Position numbers and translations under genes: made by a program. A stretch of 64,000 bases of DNA. Source: RPQJ01 sp963846885 (GTDB taxonomy: Bacteria > Pseudomonadota > Gammaproteobacteria > Steroidobacterales > Steroidobacteraceae). Under the pieces are notes generated by a model. That model saw only the letters and a program-made list of their open reading frames with translations, made no database searches and had not been told where the DNA came from. Below are positions 42,681 to 51,916 of the stretch, one piece after another; the first letter of the stretch is position 1; each line of letters opens with the position of its first letter. The stretch spans positions 1 to 64,000 of the forward strand of contig CAWJXS010000023.1 in assembly GCA_963846885.1 (NCBI GenBank), read 5' to 3'.

Positions 42681-44165
42681 ATGAGGCAGTTGCGCGGCGA
42701 AGACGCACGGTTCGTGTACGGCGAATCCGGCCATGCCAATTCGAACATCACGCTGATTTCGATCTACGACCCGTCGACGGCTCGTGACGGACGCGTCCAT
42801 TTCAAGGAACTGCTCAAGCACATCGAGAGCCGCCTGAGCCTCTCGCCGATCTTCCGCCAGAAGCTGCTGCGGGTGCCGCTCGAGCTCGATTTCCCCTACT
42901 GGATCGAAGACGAGAGCTTCGACCTCGAATACCACGTCCGCCACATCGCGCTGCCAAAACCGGGCGACTGGCGGCAGTTCTGCATCCAGGCTTCGCGCAT
43001 CCATGCGCGGCCGCTCGACCTGTCGCGTCCGCTGTGGGAGCTGTACCTGGTCGAGGGCCTCGACTCGTTCCTGCACCTGCCGCCCGACAGCTTCGCGATC
43101 CTGGCCAAGGTGCATCACGCGGCCATCGACGTCCGCGGCGGCGCGGAGATCACCACGCTGCTGCACGACATCACCGCGCAGCCGCCCGCGCCCGAGCCCC
43201 CCGAGCCCTGGTTCCCCGAATCGCCGCCGGGGCCGGTGTCGCTGCTCACGCGCGCGCTGATCAACAACGTCGTGCGCCCCTTGATGTTCGCGGGTCCGCT
43301 CGCACGCGCGATCGGCAAGGTCACGCCCGTGGTGTTCGGTGCGCTCGGCGAGATGCTGCGCAAGGACCGCGTCGCGGTCACGCGCTTCAATTCCGAAGTG
43401 TCGCCGCATCGCGTGTTCGATTCGCGCCGGTTCTTCATCGACGAGTTCAAGCGCATCCGCGACCTGGTGCCGGGCGCCGCGCTCAACGATGCCGTGCTCG
43501 CCGTGTGCGGCGGGGCCCTGCGGCGTTACCTGCTCGCGCACGAAGAACTGCCGGCTGCCAGCGTCGTCTCGCTCGCGCCGTTCTCGGTGCGAGCGCAGGG
43601 CGCCGAAATGCCCCCGGAGCTCAGCCTGATCCGCGTGCCGCTCGGCACCGAGGTGGCCGACCCGCTGCAGCGCCTGCGCGATATCTACGAGCACACCTCG
43701 ACGCATGCGGACATCGACCAGGCCGTGCGCGCAAAGGAGCTCACCGAATTCGACAAGCACGCTCCCGCGGCGACACTGGCGCTCTCGGCCCGCTTGCTCG
43801 CCGGTTCGTCCATGGGCTCGCAGCGCGAACCGCTCGCGGGCTGCACGATCATGAACGTGCCGGGGCCTGCGATTCCGCTCTACCTCGACGGCGCGCGCAT
43901 GACGTATTTCTCGTCGATCATGCCGATCGCCGACGGCATGGGCCTCGTGTTCTCGGTGACCAGCTACGACGGCATGATCTTCATCTCGCCGACGTCGTGC
44001 CGCGAGCAGTTGCCCGATCCGGAATTCTTCGCGCAGTGCATCCGCGACAGCTTCCAGGAACTGCTGGCGCTGGCCGACGCCGCGTCGAAGAAGAAAAAGA
44101 AGAAGAAAGCGCCGGTGAAACGGGCCGCCAGGAAGAAGGCGGCCGGGAAGCGCAAAGCGGCCTGA
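42681..44165 (+). CDS. WS/DGAT bifunctional wax ester synthase / diacylglycerol acyltransferase
   Basis: A 494-residue acyltransferase that would esterify acyl-CoA to fatty alcohols or diacylglycerol at lipid bodies or the inner membrane. The catalytic motif is HHAAIDVRGG (H145, H146, D150): HHxxxD is kept but the usual Gly after Asp is Val. Also PLDLSRPLWELYLVEGL and the C-terminal NVPGPAIPLYLDGARMTYF. The last 30 residues are extremely Lys/Arg/Ala-rich, beginning with seven Lys after Ser, like histone H1 or phasin PhaF tails. Start ATG 42681 with GGAAGGA upstream. Confidence 0.9.
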   Translation: MRQLRGEDARFVYGESGHANSNITLISIYDPSTARDGRVHFKELLKHIESRLSLSPIFRQKLLRVPLELDFPYWIEDESFDLEYHVRHIALPKPGDWRQFCIQASRIHARPLDLSRPLWELYLVEGLDSFLHLPPDSFAILAKVHHAAIDVRGGAEITTLLHDITAQPPAPEPPEPWFPESPPGPVSLLTRALINNVVRPLMFAGPLARAIGKVTPVVFGALGEMLRKDRVAVTRFNSEVSPHRVFDSRRFFIDEFKRIRDLVPGAALNDAVLAVCGGALRRYLLAHEELPAASVVSLAPFSVRAQGAEMPPELSLIRVPLGTEVADPLQRLRDIYEHTSTHADIDQAVRAKELTEFDKHAPAATLALSARLLAGSSMGSQREPLAGCTIMNVPGPAIPLYLDGARMTYFSSIMPIADGMGLVFSVTSYDGMIFISPTSCREQLPDPEFFAQCIRDSFQELLALADAASKKKKKKKAPVKRAARKKAAGKRKAA

Positions 44166-44168
44166 GCC

Positions 44169-45050
44169 CTAGCCGGGTACAGCCACGCCCCGCCGTTCGC
44201 CCTGCGTACCGGGGCCGAGGAATCGCGCCAGCTGGCGATAGGCCTTGCCAGCCACGCCCGTGGGATCGAAGGGGCGCCATTCGCCCTCGGCTTGCGCGAG
44301 CCGGTCGGCCAGGATCCACATCACGGCGGCGTTGAAGCCCAGCCCGACGTGACTGCCGGGCACCCAGATGTTTTCGTGCAGGTCGTCGTCGGTGTCCTCG
44401 ATGCGCGCGGCTTCAGGCGGGACGATGCCGTCCGTCATCGAGAACACGCAGGTCGACGGCACCGGCGGCGGCGCGCGCAGCACCTTGGCCCGCACGTTCG
44501 CGAGGTGTGCCACGGGGCCCATCGGGTGCGCGAAGTAGCGGTAGGCCGCCTTCACGACCACGGGCACGTCGAGCAGTTCGTCGGTCGAGAATTTCATCGG
44601 GCTGCCCAGCGACACGACCGAGCGTACGCACGCAGGGGCGCAGTGCGCTGCGTAGAACGCATACACGCCGCCGAGGCTCCAGCCGACCAGGCTCACCTTG
44701 CGCTGGTGCCGGTGATGCATGAAGCGCAGCTTCTGTTCCAGCGCCTGGCTGAACTTGAGTTTGAAACCCGTGTTCTGGCCGAGGCCCCAGGTCTCGACGT
44801 GATAGCCGCGTGTGCGCAGGAAGGCGGACAGGCCGATCAATGTGGCGTCGCTTGCCGTAAAGCCCGGCACGAGCAGGACGGGGTGGCCGTCGCCCCGCGG
44901 CGTGTTGCGGAGCAGGGGGTACAGCGCCGGCAGCAGGGCCATCTCGAACAGCGCCCGGCCTTCGAGCAAGGTGTACAGCGCCCGTGGGGGCGTTGGGATC
45001 CGTGAGCCGTTTGCTTTCGCCACTCTGTGCCCCGTGCCTGTGTGCGCCAT
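44169..45050 (-). CDS. Alpha/beta hydrolase (lipase-like)
   Basis: A 293-residue alpha/beta-hydrolase. Oxyanion-loop motif HPVLLVPGFTASDAT (about 57-71), nucleophile elbow GWSLGG with Ser, acid in FSMTDGIVPPEAARI, and catalytic His in WVPGSHVGLG. The family includes lipases and esterases, which suits its place back-to-back with WS/DGAT (3 bp between the stops). No signal peptide, so probably cytoplasmic. Confidence 0.82.
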   Translation of the reverse strand: MAHTGTGHRVAKANGSRIPTPPRALYTLLEGRALFEMALLPALYPLLRNTPRGDGHPVLLVPGFTASDATLIGLSAFLRTRGYHVETWGLGQNTGFKLKFSQALEQKLRFMHHRHQRKVSLVGWSLGGVYAFYAAHCAPACVRSVVSLGSPMKFSTDELLDVPVVVKAAYRYFAHPMGPVAHLANVRAKVLRAPPPVPSTCVFSMTDGIVPPEAARIEDTDDDLHENIWVPGSHVGLGFNAAVMWILADRLAQAEGEWRPFDPTGVAGKAYRQLARFLGPGTQGERRGVAVPG

Positions 45051-45170
45051 TCTATGTTGGCTGCACTGCAGCAATACTAACAGGATCGTCTGGCGTTGCT
45101 AGGGCGCAGCGCACTAGGCAAGCTTGGCCACCTGTTTATTGCAGCCGAATTGGCTGGTTCCGGAGTTTTC

Positions 45171-47072
45171 ATGCACCGCAAAGCCGCTTTTGGCGCGTTT
45201 GTGATCGTTTCCATGCTGGGGTCGCCGTTTCCGGCCCAGGCGCTCGAACGTTCGGACGTGCCCGTCAAGTACCAGTGGGACCTCACTGCCCTGTATGCGG
45301 ACGAGGCCGCGTGGGCGGCAGGCAAGCAGGAACTGCTGCAGTTGCTGCCGGCGCTGGGGGCCCGGCAGGGCAAGCTCGGAGCGTCGGCGGCCAGCCTGCT
45401 CGAGGCCATGACCGCCTGGGAGGCGGCCAGCCTGCGTGCTGACCGGCTGTACTCCTATGCCTTCCAGCTCTACAGCGAGGACACCCGTGTCGCCCGCAGC
45501 ATGCAGATGCAGCAGGAAATGTCGCAGGTGTACAACCAGTTCCAATCCGCGGTTGCGTTCATGCGCCCGGAAATCCTCGCCATCGGGCGCGAGCAGATCG
45601 ACGCGTACCTCGCGGCCGAACCGCGGCTGCGCCAGTACGGCATGTACTTCGACAACATTCTCCGCGCTGCGCCGCACACGCTGAGCCCGGCCGAGGAGAA
45701 GGTGCTCGCGCGCATGGGTGTACTCGGCACCACCGGCGGCACCGTGCAATCGGTGTTCCGCAGCGCCGACATGCCGTTCCCCGAGATCACGCTCGCCAAT
45801 GGCGAGAAGGTGCGGCTCGACGCGTCGGGCTACGAGAAGTACCGCGCCTCGCCGAACAAGGCCGATCGCGACGCGGCGTTCAAGGCGTTCTGGACCCGGT
45901 ACAACGAATTCACGCGCACCTTTGCGGCGACGCTGAATGCGACCGTGGAGGCGAGCATCGCGCAGCGCGACGTGCGCAAGTTCCCGACCACGCTCGACGC
46001 GTCGCTGTTCGACGACAACATCCCGCGCAGCGTCTACACGCAGCTGCTCGCCGACGTCAACGCGAACCTGCCCACGCTGCACCGCTACCTGAAGCTGCGC
46101 CAGAAGATCATGGGACTGCCGCAACTCGGTTACGAAGACCTGTACGCGCCCATCGTGCAGCGGGTCGACCTGGAGTGGACGCCCGAGCAGGCCATGCAGA
46201 TGACGCTCGACTCGTTCGCGCCGCTCGGCAAGGACTACGTCGAGGCACTGCGCAAGGGCTACGCCGACCGCTGGGTCGACTTCATGCCGAACACGGGCAA
46301 GAGCCCGGGCGCCTACAGCAACACGGTTTACGGCGTCCACCCGTACCAGCTCATGAACTACAACGGCGCCTGGTCCGACGTCTCGACGCTCGCGCACGAG
46401 TCGGGGCATTCGATGCACTCGTACCTTTCGAACGCGAAGCAGCCCTACGCCACGGCCAACTACTCGCTGTTCGTGGCCGAGGTGGCTTCGACGCTCAACG
46501 AGAACCTGCTGTTCCATCACGTGCTCGACCAGACCAAGGACGACCGCACGCGGTTGTTCCTGCTCTCGAGCTATCTCGACAGCATGCGCACGACGCTGTT
46601 CCGCCAGACGCTGTTCGCCGAGTTCGAGATGAAGATGCACGAGGCCGTCGAGCGCGGTGAGCCGCTGACCGGCGAATCGCTCAACAAGCTGTACCTCGAG
46701 CTGCTGCGCCGTTACTACGGCCACGACCAGGGCATCGTCAACGTGGACGAGCGGTACCAGGCCGAATGGGCGTTCATCCCGCATTTCTACCGCCCGTTCT
46801 ACGTGTATCAGTACGCGACCAGCATGATCGGCGGCATGCAGCTGGCCGACGGCATGATCGGCAAGGCTGCGGTGAAGTCCGGCAAGGCGGCTGCCAACCG
46901 GGCCGCCTACCTGCGCCTGATGGAGGCCGGTTCGTCGAAGTACCCGATCGATCTGTTGCAGGATGCCGGTGTCGACATGACCACGTCGCGCCCGTTCGAG
47001 GCGGCGATGCGCGAGATGAACGCGATCATGGACGAGATCGAGCGCATCTACGCGAAGGGCGAAGTGCGGTGA
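45171..47072 (+). CDS. pepF: Oligoendopeptidase F (M3B family), exported
   Basis: A 633-residue zinc peptidase. Start ATG 45171 begins a signal peptide (AFGAFVIVSMLGSPFPAQA), so this form is exported, unlike the cytoplasmic lactococcal PepF. The M3 zinc motif is HESGHSMHSY (His 409 and 413, Glu 410) with the third ligand region in VAEVASTLNEN. Other family motifs: YSNTVYGVHPYQLMNYNG and YQYATSMIGG. It degrades short peptides. The queF gene overlaps its stop by GTGA. Confidence 0.92.
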   Translation: MHRKAAFGAFVIVSMLGSPFPAQALERSDVPVKYQWDLTALYADEAAWAAGKQELLQLLPALGARQGKLGASAASLLEAMTAWEAASLRADRLYSYAFQLYSEDTRVARSMQMQQEMSQVYNQFQSAVAFMRPEILAIGREQIDAYLAAEPRLRQYGMYFDNILRAAPHTLSPAEEKVLARMGVLGTTGGTVQSVFRSADMPFPEITLANGEKVRLDASGYEKYRASPNKADRDAAFKAFWTRYNEFTRTFAATLNATVEASIAQRDVRKFPTTLDASLFDDNIPRSVYTQLLADVNANLPTLHRYLKLRQKIMGLPQLGYEDLYAPIVQRVDLEWTPEQAMQMTLDSFAPLGKDYVEALRKGYADRWVDFMPNTGKSPGAYSNTVYGVHPYQLMNYNGAWSDVSTLAHESGHSMHSYLSNAKQPYATANYSLFVAEVASTLNENLLFHHVLDQTKDDRTRLFLLSSYLDSMRTTLFRQTLFAEFEMKMHEAVERGEPLTGESLNKLYLELLRRYYGHDQGIVNVDERYQAEWAFIPHFYRPFYVYQYATSMIGGMQLADGMIGKAAVKSGKAAANRAAYLRLMEAGSSKYPIDLLQDAGVDMTTSRPFEAAMREMNAIMDEIERIYAKGEVR

Positions 47073-47554
47073 GTGATGCACGCAGGAAAAAGTCCGGCTC
47101 GATCTATGCCGGACTGAAGCAGCTCGGCGCAGCCACGACGCAGCCGGCGTCGCCGGCGACGGCCGTGCTCGAACGCGTGCCGAACCCGCATCCACGCAAG
47201 GTGTACCTGGCGCGGTTCGCGGCGCCGGAGTTCACGTCGCTGTGCCCGATCACGGGACAGCCCGATTTCGCGCACCTCGTGCTCGATTACGTGCCGGCCA
47301 AGTGGCTGGTCGAGAGCAAGTCGCTGAAGCTGTACCTCGCGAGCTTCCGCAACCACGGCGCCTTCCACGAGGATTGCACGCTCGCGATCGCGGACCGGCT
47401 CGTCGATTTCCTGCAGCCGCGGTGGCTGCGCATCGGCGGCTACTGGTATCCGCGCGGCGGCATGCCGATCGACGTGTTCTGGCAAACCGGGCGCCCGCCG
47501 GCGGGTCTCTGGCTGCCGGACCAGGGCGTAGCGCCGTACCGCGGCCGCGGGTGA
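47069..47554 (+). CDS. queF: 7-cyano-7-deazaguanine reductase QueF, short (YkvM) type
   Basis: A 161-residue NADPH-dependent nitrile reductase converting preQ0 to preQ1 in queuosine synthesis. Catalytic Cys59 (TSLCPITGQPDF), Asp66 and His100 (FRNHGAFHEDC) keep the 7- and 41-residue spacing of B. subtilis C55, D62 and H96; the NADPH motif is ESKSLKLYL. This is the single-domain type rather than the two-domain type of E. coli. GTG 47069 overlaps the pepF stop. No other queuosine gene is in the window. Confidence 0.93.
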   Translation: MSDARRKKSGSIYAGLKQLGAATTQPASPATAVLERVPNPHPRKVYLARFAAPEFTSLCPITGQPDFAHLVLDYVPAKWLVESKSLKLYLASFRNHGAFHEDCTLAIADRLVDFLQPRWLRIGGYWYPRGGMPIDVFWQTGRPPAGLWLPDQGVAPYRGRG

Positions 47555-47558
47555 GCGC

Positions 47559-47647
47559 TCTCGCTCCCTCTCCCGCGTCGCGGGAGAGGGTTGGGGTGAG
47601 GGTTCTCGCTCCCTCTCCCGCGTCGCGGGAGAGGGTTGGGGTGAGGG
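47559..47647. repeat. Tandem 45-bp REP-like hairpin, two copies
   Basis: Two units (47559-47603 and 47604-47647) are identical over 44 bp. Each contains CCCTCTCCCGCG-T-CGCGGGAGAGGG, a 12-bp palindrome, followed by TTGGGGTGAGGG. The vocabulary matches the element at 31.3 kb. It lies between queF and the amidohydrolase and may terminate transcription or be part of a REP family. Confidence 0.75.
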
Positions 47648-47678
47648 CAGTCTTCAAATATTCCGGGTATTAATCTAA

Positions 47679-49136
47679 ATGCACAGCCGACGTTTCTTCA
47701 CCTTCGTCCTCGCCACGCTCGGTGCCGGCGCAGCGTTTGCAGCGACTGCGCCGCAGCCGATTGCAGCTGCGCATGAGACCGCAGCCAAGCGTGCCGCGCT
47801 CAACTCCGTCGACCGGCACGCCGCCGACCTCGCCGGGATTTCCGACAAGGTCTGGGCGTACGCCGAGACGGCGCTGCGTGAAAAGCGGTCGGCTGCAGTG
47901 CTCGCCGATTACGCCGAGCAGCAGGGCTTCACGGTGGAGCGGGGCGTCGCCGGGATGCCGACGGCATTCGTCGCCACCTACGGCTCCGGCAAACCCGTGA
48001 TCGGCGTGATGGGCGAGTACGACGCGTTGCCCGGCGTCTCGCAGAAGGCGAGCCCGGTGCAGGAACCGCTCGAGGCGGGCGCGGCCGGTCATGCCTGCGG
48101 TCACAACCTGTTCGGCGCAGCGAGCCTCGGCGCGGCCATCGCGATCAAGGAGCAGATCGCCGCGGGCAAGCTCAAGGGCACCGTGAAGTTCTTCGGCACG
48201 CCCGCCGAGGAAGACGTGGGCGGCAAGGTCTACATGGCGCGTGAAGGCCTCTTCGACGACGTCGACGCCGTGCTCGCGTGGCACCCCAGCGACGATACCC
48301 AGGCCGACATGACCTCCAGCCAGGCGATGGTCACGATGATCGTCGAGTTCGAGGGCCGCACCGCGCATGCCGCGGGCGATCCGTGGAACGGTCGCAGCGC
48401 GCTCGACGCAGCCGAGTTGTTCACGCACGGCATCAACCTGATGCGCGAGCACGTGAAGCCCACCTCGCGCATGCATTACGTGATCCTCGGCGGCGGCGAC
48501 GTGCCGAACGTGGTGCCGGCGCACGCCAAGGTCTCGCTCTGGCTGCGTGACTGGAAACGCGACGAAGTCGAAGCCCTGCTCGCACGCACGCGCAAGGTGG
48601 CCGACGGCGCGGCGACGATGACCGAGACGACGGCGAAGGTGACGGTGGACGGTGGCTCGTGGGACATGCTCGTCAACGAGACGGGCGCGCGGCTGCTGCA
48701 CCAGAACCTGCTGCTGCTGGGCCCGATCAAGTACACGAACGCGGAGCAGGCGTTCGCGAAGCAGATCCAGAAGAACACCGGCGTGCCTGAGGTCGGCATG
48801 TTCGAAGGCGTGAAGCCCCTCGAAGGCCAGGTCGCCGAGGGCGGCTCGACGGACGTGGCCGACATCAGCTGGATCGCGCCGACGCTGCACGTTTCGGTGG
48901 CGACGTCGCCCGTCGATGCGCCGTGGCATGCCTGGCCCGTGGTCGCCGCGGGCGGCATGTCGATCGGGCACAAGGGGATGGTGCAGGCCGCCAAGGTGCT
49001 CGCCGCGACGATGGCCGACCTGTACGAGCAACCGCGTGCTTTAGCCGCAGTACAGGCCGAATTCAAGGCGAAAAAGGGCGCTACGGTCTACAAGGCCTAC
49101 GTTCCCGATGGCCCGCCGCCGGTGCCGAAGGACTGA
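47679..49136 (+). CDS. Exported M20-family amidohydrolase (AbgB-like)
   Basis: A 485-residue metallo-amidohydrolase. The signal peptide starts MHSRRFFTFVLATLGAG, with RR suggesting possible Tat export. Metal-site motifs: GVMGEYDALPG, AGHACGHNLFGAA, TPAEEDVGGKVYMA, AWHPSDD. The dimerisation domain (EFEGRTAHAAGDPWNGRSA) and C-terminal His region follow. The closest known type is the p-aminobenzoyl-glutamate hydrolase subunit AbgB/amidohydrolase group. No Shine-Dalgarno is visible. The 4.5S RNA gene follows. Confidence 0.88.
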   Translation: MHSRRFFTFVLATLGAGAAFAATAPQPIAAAHETAAKRAALNSVDRHAADLAGISDKVWAYAETALREKRSAAVLADYAEQQGFTVERGVAGMPTAFVATYGSGKPVIGVMGEYDALPGVSQKASPVQEPLEAGAAGHACGHNLFGAASLGAAIAIKEQIAAGKLKGTVKFFGTPAEEDVGGKVYMAREGLFDDVDAVLAWHPSDDTQADMTSSQAMVTMIVEFEGRTAHAAGDPWNGRSALDAAELFTHGINLMREHVKPTSRMHYVILGGGDVPNVVPAHAKVSLWLRDWKRDEVEALLARTRKVADGAATMTETTAKVTVDGGSWDMLVNETGARLLHQNLLLLGPIKYTNAEQAFAKQIQKNTGVPEVGMFEGVKPLEGQVAEGGSTDVADISWIAPTLHVSVATSPVDAPWHAWPVVAAGGMSIGHKGMVQAAKVLAATMADLYEQPRALAAVQAEFKAKKGATVYKAYVPDGPPPVPKD

Positions 49137-49167
49137 TCCCGGCGTGGTATAGTCGCGACTCTCCAAT

Positions 49168-49279
<112 letters not shown>

Positions 49280-49302
49280 GCCTACCCAGAGCTGCTCGCC
49301 CG

Positions 49303-50934
49303 ATGAGTTACCTCGTCCTCGCCCGCAAATGGCGTCCGCGCACGTTCGACCAGCTCGTCGGCCAGGACCACGTCCGCCGCGCGCTCACGAACGCGCTCGA
49401 CTCCGGCCGCATCCACCACGCCTTCCTGTTCACGGGAACGCGCGGCGTGGGCAAGACCACGATCGCGCGCATCTTCGCGAAGTCGCTCAATTGCGAGAAG
49501 GGCGTGTCGTCGACTCCGTGCGGCACGTGCCCGGCCTGCACCGACATCGACGCCGGGCGCTTCGTCGACATGCTCGAAGTCGACGCCGCCTCGCGCACCA
49601 AGGTGGACGACACGCGCGACCTGCTCGACAACGTGCAGTACCTGCCGGCGCGCGGTCGCTACAAGGTCTACCTGATCGACGAAGTCCACATGCTCTCGAC
49701 GCATTCGTTCAACGCCTTGTTGAAAACGCTCGAGGAGCCGCCGCCACACGTCAAGTTCCTGCTCGCGACGACCGATCCGCAGAAGCTGCCGGTCACGGTG
49801 CTGTCGCGCTGCCTGCAGTTCCACCTGCGGCGCCTGCCGCTGCCGTTGATCTACGACAGGCTCGCGCAGATCAGCGCGGCCGAGCAGGTCGAGTTCGAAC
49901 CCGCCGCGCTGAAGGCGATCGCGCGCGGCGCCGAAGGCAGCATGCGCGATGCGTTGTCGCTGCTCGACCAGGTGCTCGCGTTCGGCGGCGGTCGCGCGCT
50001 CGAGGCCGAAGTGCGCACGCTGCTCGGCACGCTCGACCGCAAGCACGTCCAGGGCATCCTGACCGCGCTGGCCGAGAAGGACGGCGCCGCGCTGATGCAG
50101 CAGGTGGCGCATCTGGACGAACGTGCGCCGGATTATCACCAGGCGCTCGGCGAGTTGTCGGGCGCGATCCAGCGCATGGCGCTGCTGCAGGCGCTGCCCG
50201 ACCTGCCGCCGGGCGACGACGAAGACGAAGACCGGCTGCTGGCCGAGCTCGCGGCGAAGTTTTCGCCCGCAGACGTGCAGTTGCTGTACCAGATTGCAAT
50301 CAATTCGCGCCGCGATCTCGACTACGCGCCCGACGCGCGCGCCGGCTTCGAGATGGCGCTGCTGCGCATGCTCGCGTTCCGCCCGGAGGGTGTCGTGCCG
50401 CCCGCGTCGGCGGTGCCGCCCGCCCCAACAACGGGGCGTGCGGCGGTGGCGCGTGGTGTCAGTGCGCCCGCGACGAGGCACAGCGCCGTCGCGCCCGAAC
50501 GTGCACCCGAACCTGCGCCTGCACGCACGCCCGAACGTGCGCCGCCGGTCGCCACCGACTGGGACGGCATCGTCACCGCGCTCGGCCTGCAGGGCACGGC
50601 GCGCCATTTCGCTGCGAACTGCGTGATGCTCGAGCGCAAGGCCGGGGTGGTGCGCCTGCGACTCGACCCGGCCGGCGAGAGCTTCCGCCGCCCGCAGATC
50701 GAGACGCGACTGGCGGAGGCGCTGTCGCAGTATTTTGGCGAGCCGCTCCGCCTCGAGATCACGCAGGCCGAGGCTCCCGGCGAGATACTCACGCCTGCGA
50801 AGCGCGACGCCATCGCGGCCGACGACCGGCAACGCGCGGCCGAGGCCGCGATCGACAGCGATCCGGCGGTGCGTGCGATGCGCGATGTGTTCGGCGCCAC
50901 GGTGCGGCCGGGCTCGGTCAAGCCGCTGGGCTGA
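49303..50934 (+). CDS. dnaX: DNA polymerase III subunit gamma/tau
   Basis: A 543-residue clamp-loader ATPase. Walker A GTRGVGKT (45-52), zinc site C64, C73, C76, C79 (CGTCPAC), Walker B YKVYLIDEVHML, SRC motif LSRCLQF. Domains I-III fill the first 360 residues, then a Pro/Ala-rich linker and a tau-type C-terminal domain (WDGIVTALGLQGTARHFAAN). I do not see a clear A-rich slippery site that would produce gamma by frameshifting. Confidence 0.96.
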   Translation: MSYLVLARKWRPRTFDQLVGQDHVRRALTNALDSGRIHHAFLFTGTRGVGKTTIARIFAKSLNCEKGVSSTPCGTCPACTDIDAGRFVDMLEVDAASRTKVDDTRDLLDNVQYLPARGRYKVYLIDEVHMLSTHSFNALLKTLEEPPPHVKFLLATTDPQKLPVTVLSRCLQFHLRRLPLPLIYDRLAQISAAEQVEFEPAALKAIARGAEGSMRDALSLLDQVLAFGGGRALEAEVRTLLGTLDRKHVQGILTALAEKDGAALMQQVAHLDERAPDYHQALGELSGAIQRMALLQALPDLPPGDDEDEDRLLAELAAKFSPADVQLLYQIAINSRRDLDYAPDARAGFEMALLRMLAFRPEGVVPPASAVPPAPTTGRAAVARGVSAPATRHSAVAPERAPEPAPARTPERAPPVATDWDGIVTALGLQGTARHFAANCVMLERKAGVVRLRLDPAGESFRRPQIETRLAEALSQYFGEPLRLEITQAEAPGEILTPAKRDAIAADDRQRAAEAAIDSDPAVRAMRDVFGATVRPGSVKPLG

Positions 50935-50971
50935 AGTCAGCCCGGCACCTCATTACTGGAGACGCAAGACG

Positions 50972-51298
50972 ATGATGAAAGGCGGCATGGGCAACATGAT
51001 GAAGCAGGCGCAAGCGCTGCAGGCCAACATGCAGAAGGCGCAGGCGGAGATCGCTGCCATGGAGGTCGTCGGCGAATCCGGCGGCGGCATGGTCAAGGTC
51101 ACGCTGAATGGCAAGCACGAGGCGAAGCGCGTGCAGATCGATCCCAGCGTGCCGCTCGATGACCGCGAGATGATCGAAGACCTCGTCGCCGCGGCGATCA
51201 ACGACGCGGCGCAGCGCCTCGAAACCGCGACGCAGCAGCGCATGGCCGGCGTCATGGGCGGCATGAACCTGCCGCCGGGTTTCAAGCTGCCGTTCTGA
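50972..51298 (+). CDS. ybaB: YbaB/EbfC nucleoid-associated protein
   Basis: A 108-residue DNA-binding dimer. Met-rich start (MMKGGMGNMMKQAQALQANM), then MEVVGESGGGMVKVTLNGKH and LEDL-type helix (EMIEDLVAAAINDA), all typical. C-terminus GGMNLPPGFKLPF as in E. coli. Sits between dnaX and recR, the conserved order, 7 bp before recR. Confidence 0.94.
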   Translation: MMKGGMGNMMKQAQALQANMQKAQAEIAAMEVVGESGGGMVKVTLNGKHEAKRVQIDPSVPLDDREMIEDLVAAAINDAAQRLETATQQRMAGVMGGMNLPPGFKLPF

Positions 51299-51305
51299 GC
51301 CGGGC

Positions 51306-51905
51306 ATGCTGTACCCGCCGTCCCTGAGCCGCCTGATCGAGGCGTTTCGCTGCCTGCCCGGCGTGGGGCCCAAGTCGGCGCAGCGCATGGCGTTCCACCT
51401 GCTCGAGCGTGACCGCAGCGGTGGCGGCGAGATCGCAGCGTCGGTGGCCAGCGCGATGGAGAAGCTCGGTCACTGCAAGCGCTGCCGCATGTTCGCGGAG
51501 GGCGAGCTCTGCCCGATCTGTGCCTCCACGGGGCGCGACGCCACGCTGCTCTGCGTGGTCGAGTCGCCGGCCGACGTGGTCGCGATCGAGCAGACAGCCA
51601 GCTTCCGCGGCTGCTACTTCGTCCTCATGGGTCACCTCTCACCGCTCGACGGCGTCGGGCCGGCCGAGATCGGCATCCGCGAGTTCGAGAAACTTCTGGG
51701 CGAGGGCGAGGTCAAGGAAGTGATCCTGGCCACCAACCCCACCGTGGAAGGCGAGGCCACTGCACATTTCCTGGCCGAGGTCGCCGCCCGCTTCGGCCTG
51801 CGCGCGTCACGCATCGCGCACGGAGTGCCCGTGGGCGGCGAACTCGAATACGTCGACGGCGGCACGCTGGCCCATGCGCTGGCGGGCCGCACACCTGCCC
51901 TTTGA
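51306..51905 (+). CDS. recR: Recombination mediator protein RecR
   Basis: A 199-residue protein of the RecFOR pathway that helps load RecA on gapped DNA. N-terminal helix-hairpin-helix (FRCLPGVGPKSAQRMAFHLL), Cys4 zinc finger (CKRCRMFAEGELCPIC), Toprim domain (LCVVESPADVVAIEQTA, EVILATNPTVEGEATAHFL) and C-terminal VPVGGELEYVDGGTLAHAL. Length and order match E. coli. Confidence 0.96.
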   Translation: MLYPPSLSRLIEAFRCLPGVGPKSAQRMAFHLLERDRSGGGEIAASVASAMEKLGHCKRCRMFAEGELCPICASTGRDATLLCVVESPADVVAIEQTASFRGCYFVLMGHLSPLDGVGPAEIGIREFEKLLGEGEVKEVILATNPTVEGEATAHFLAEVAARFGLRASRIAHGVPVGGELEYVDGGTLAHALAGRTPAL

Positions 51906-51916
51906 CCGGAGCCGCG

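Noticed and set aside
45114..47195. A 693-codon open frame antisense to oligoendopeptidase F
   Set aside because: No recognisable motif and low-complexity Arg/His/Val composition; the sense strand has a complete M3 peptidase with signal peptide.
47559..47647. CRISPR-like repeat
   Set aside because: Only two directly adjoining copies with no spacers and strong internal palindromes; it is a REP-like tandem element.
49303..50934. Programmed frameshift site producing the short gamma form of dnaX
   Set aside because: I see no A-rich slippery heptamer followed by a stem-loop near the expected position around codon 430.
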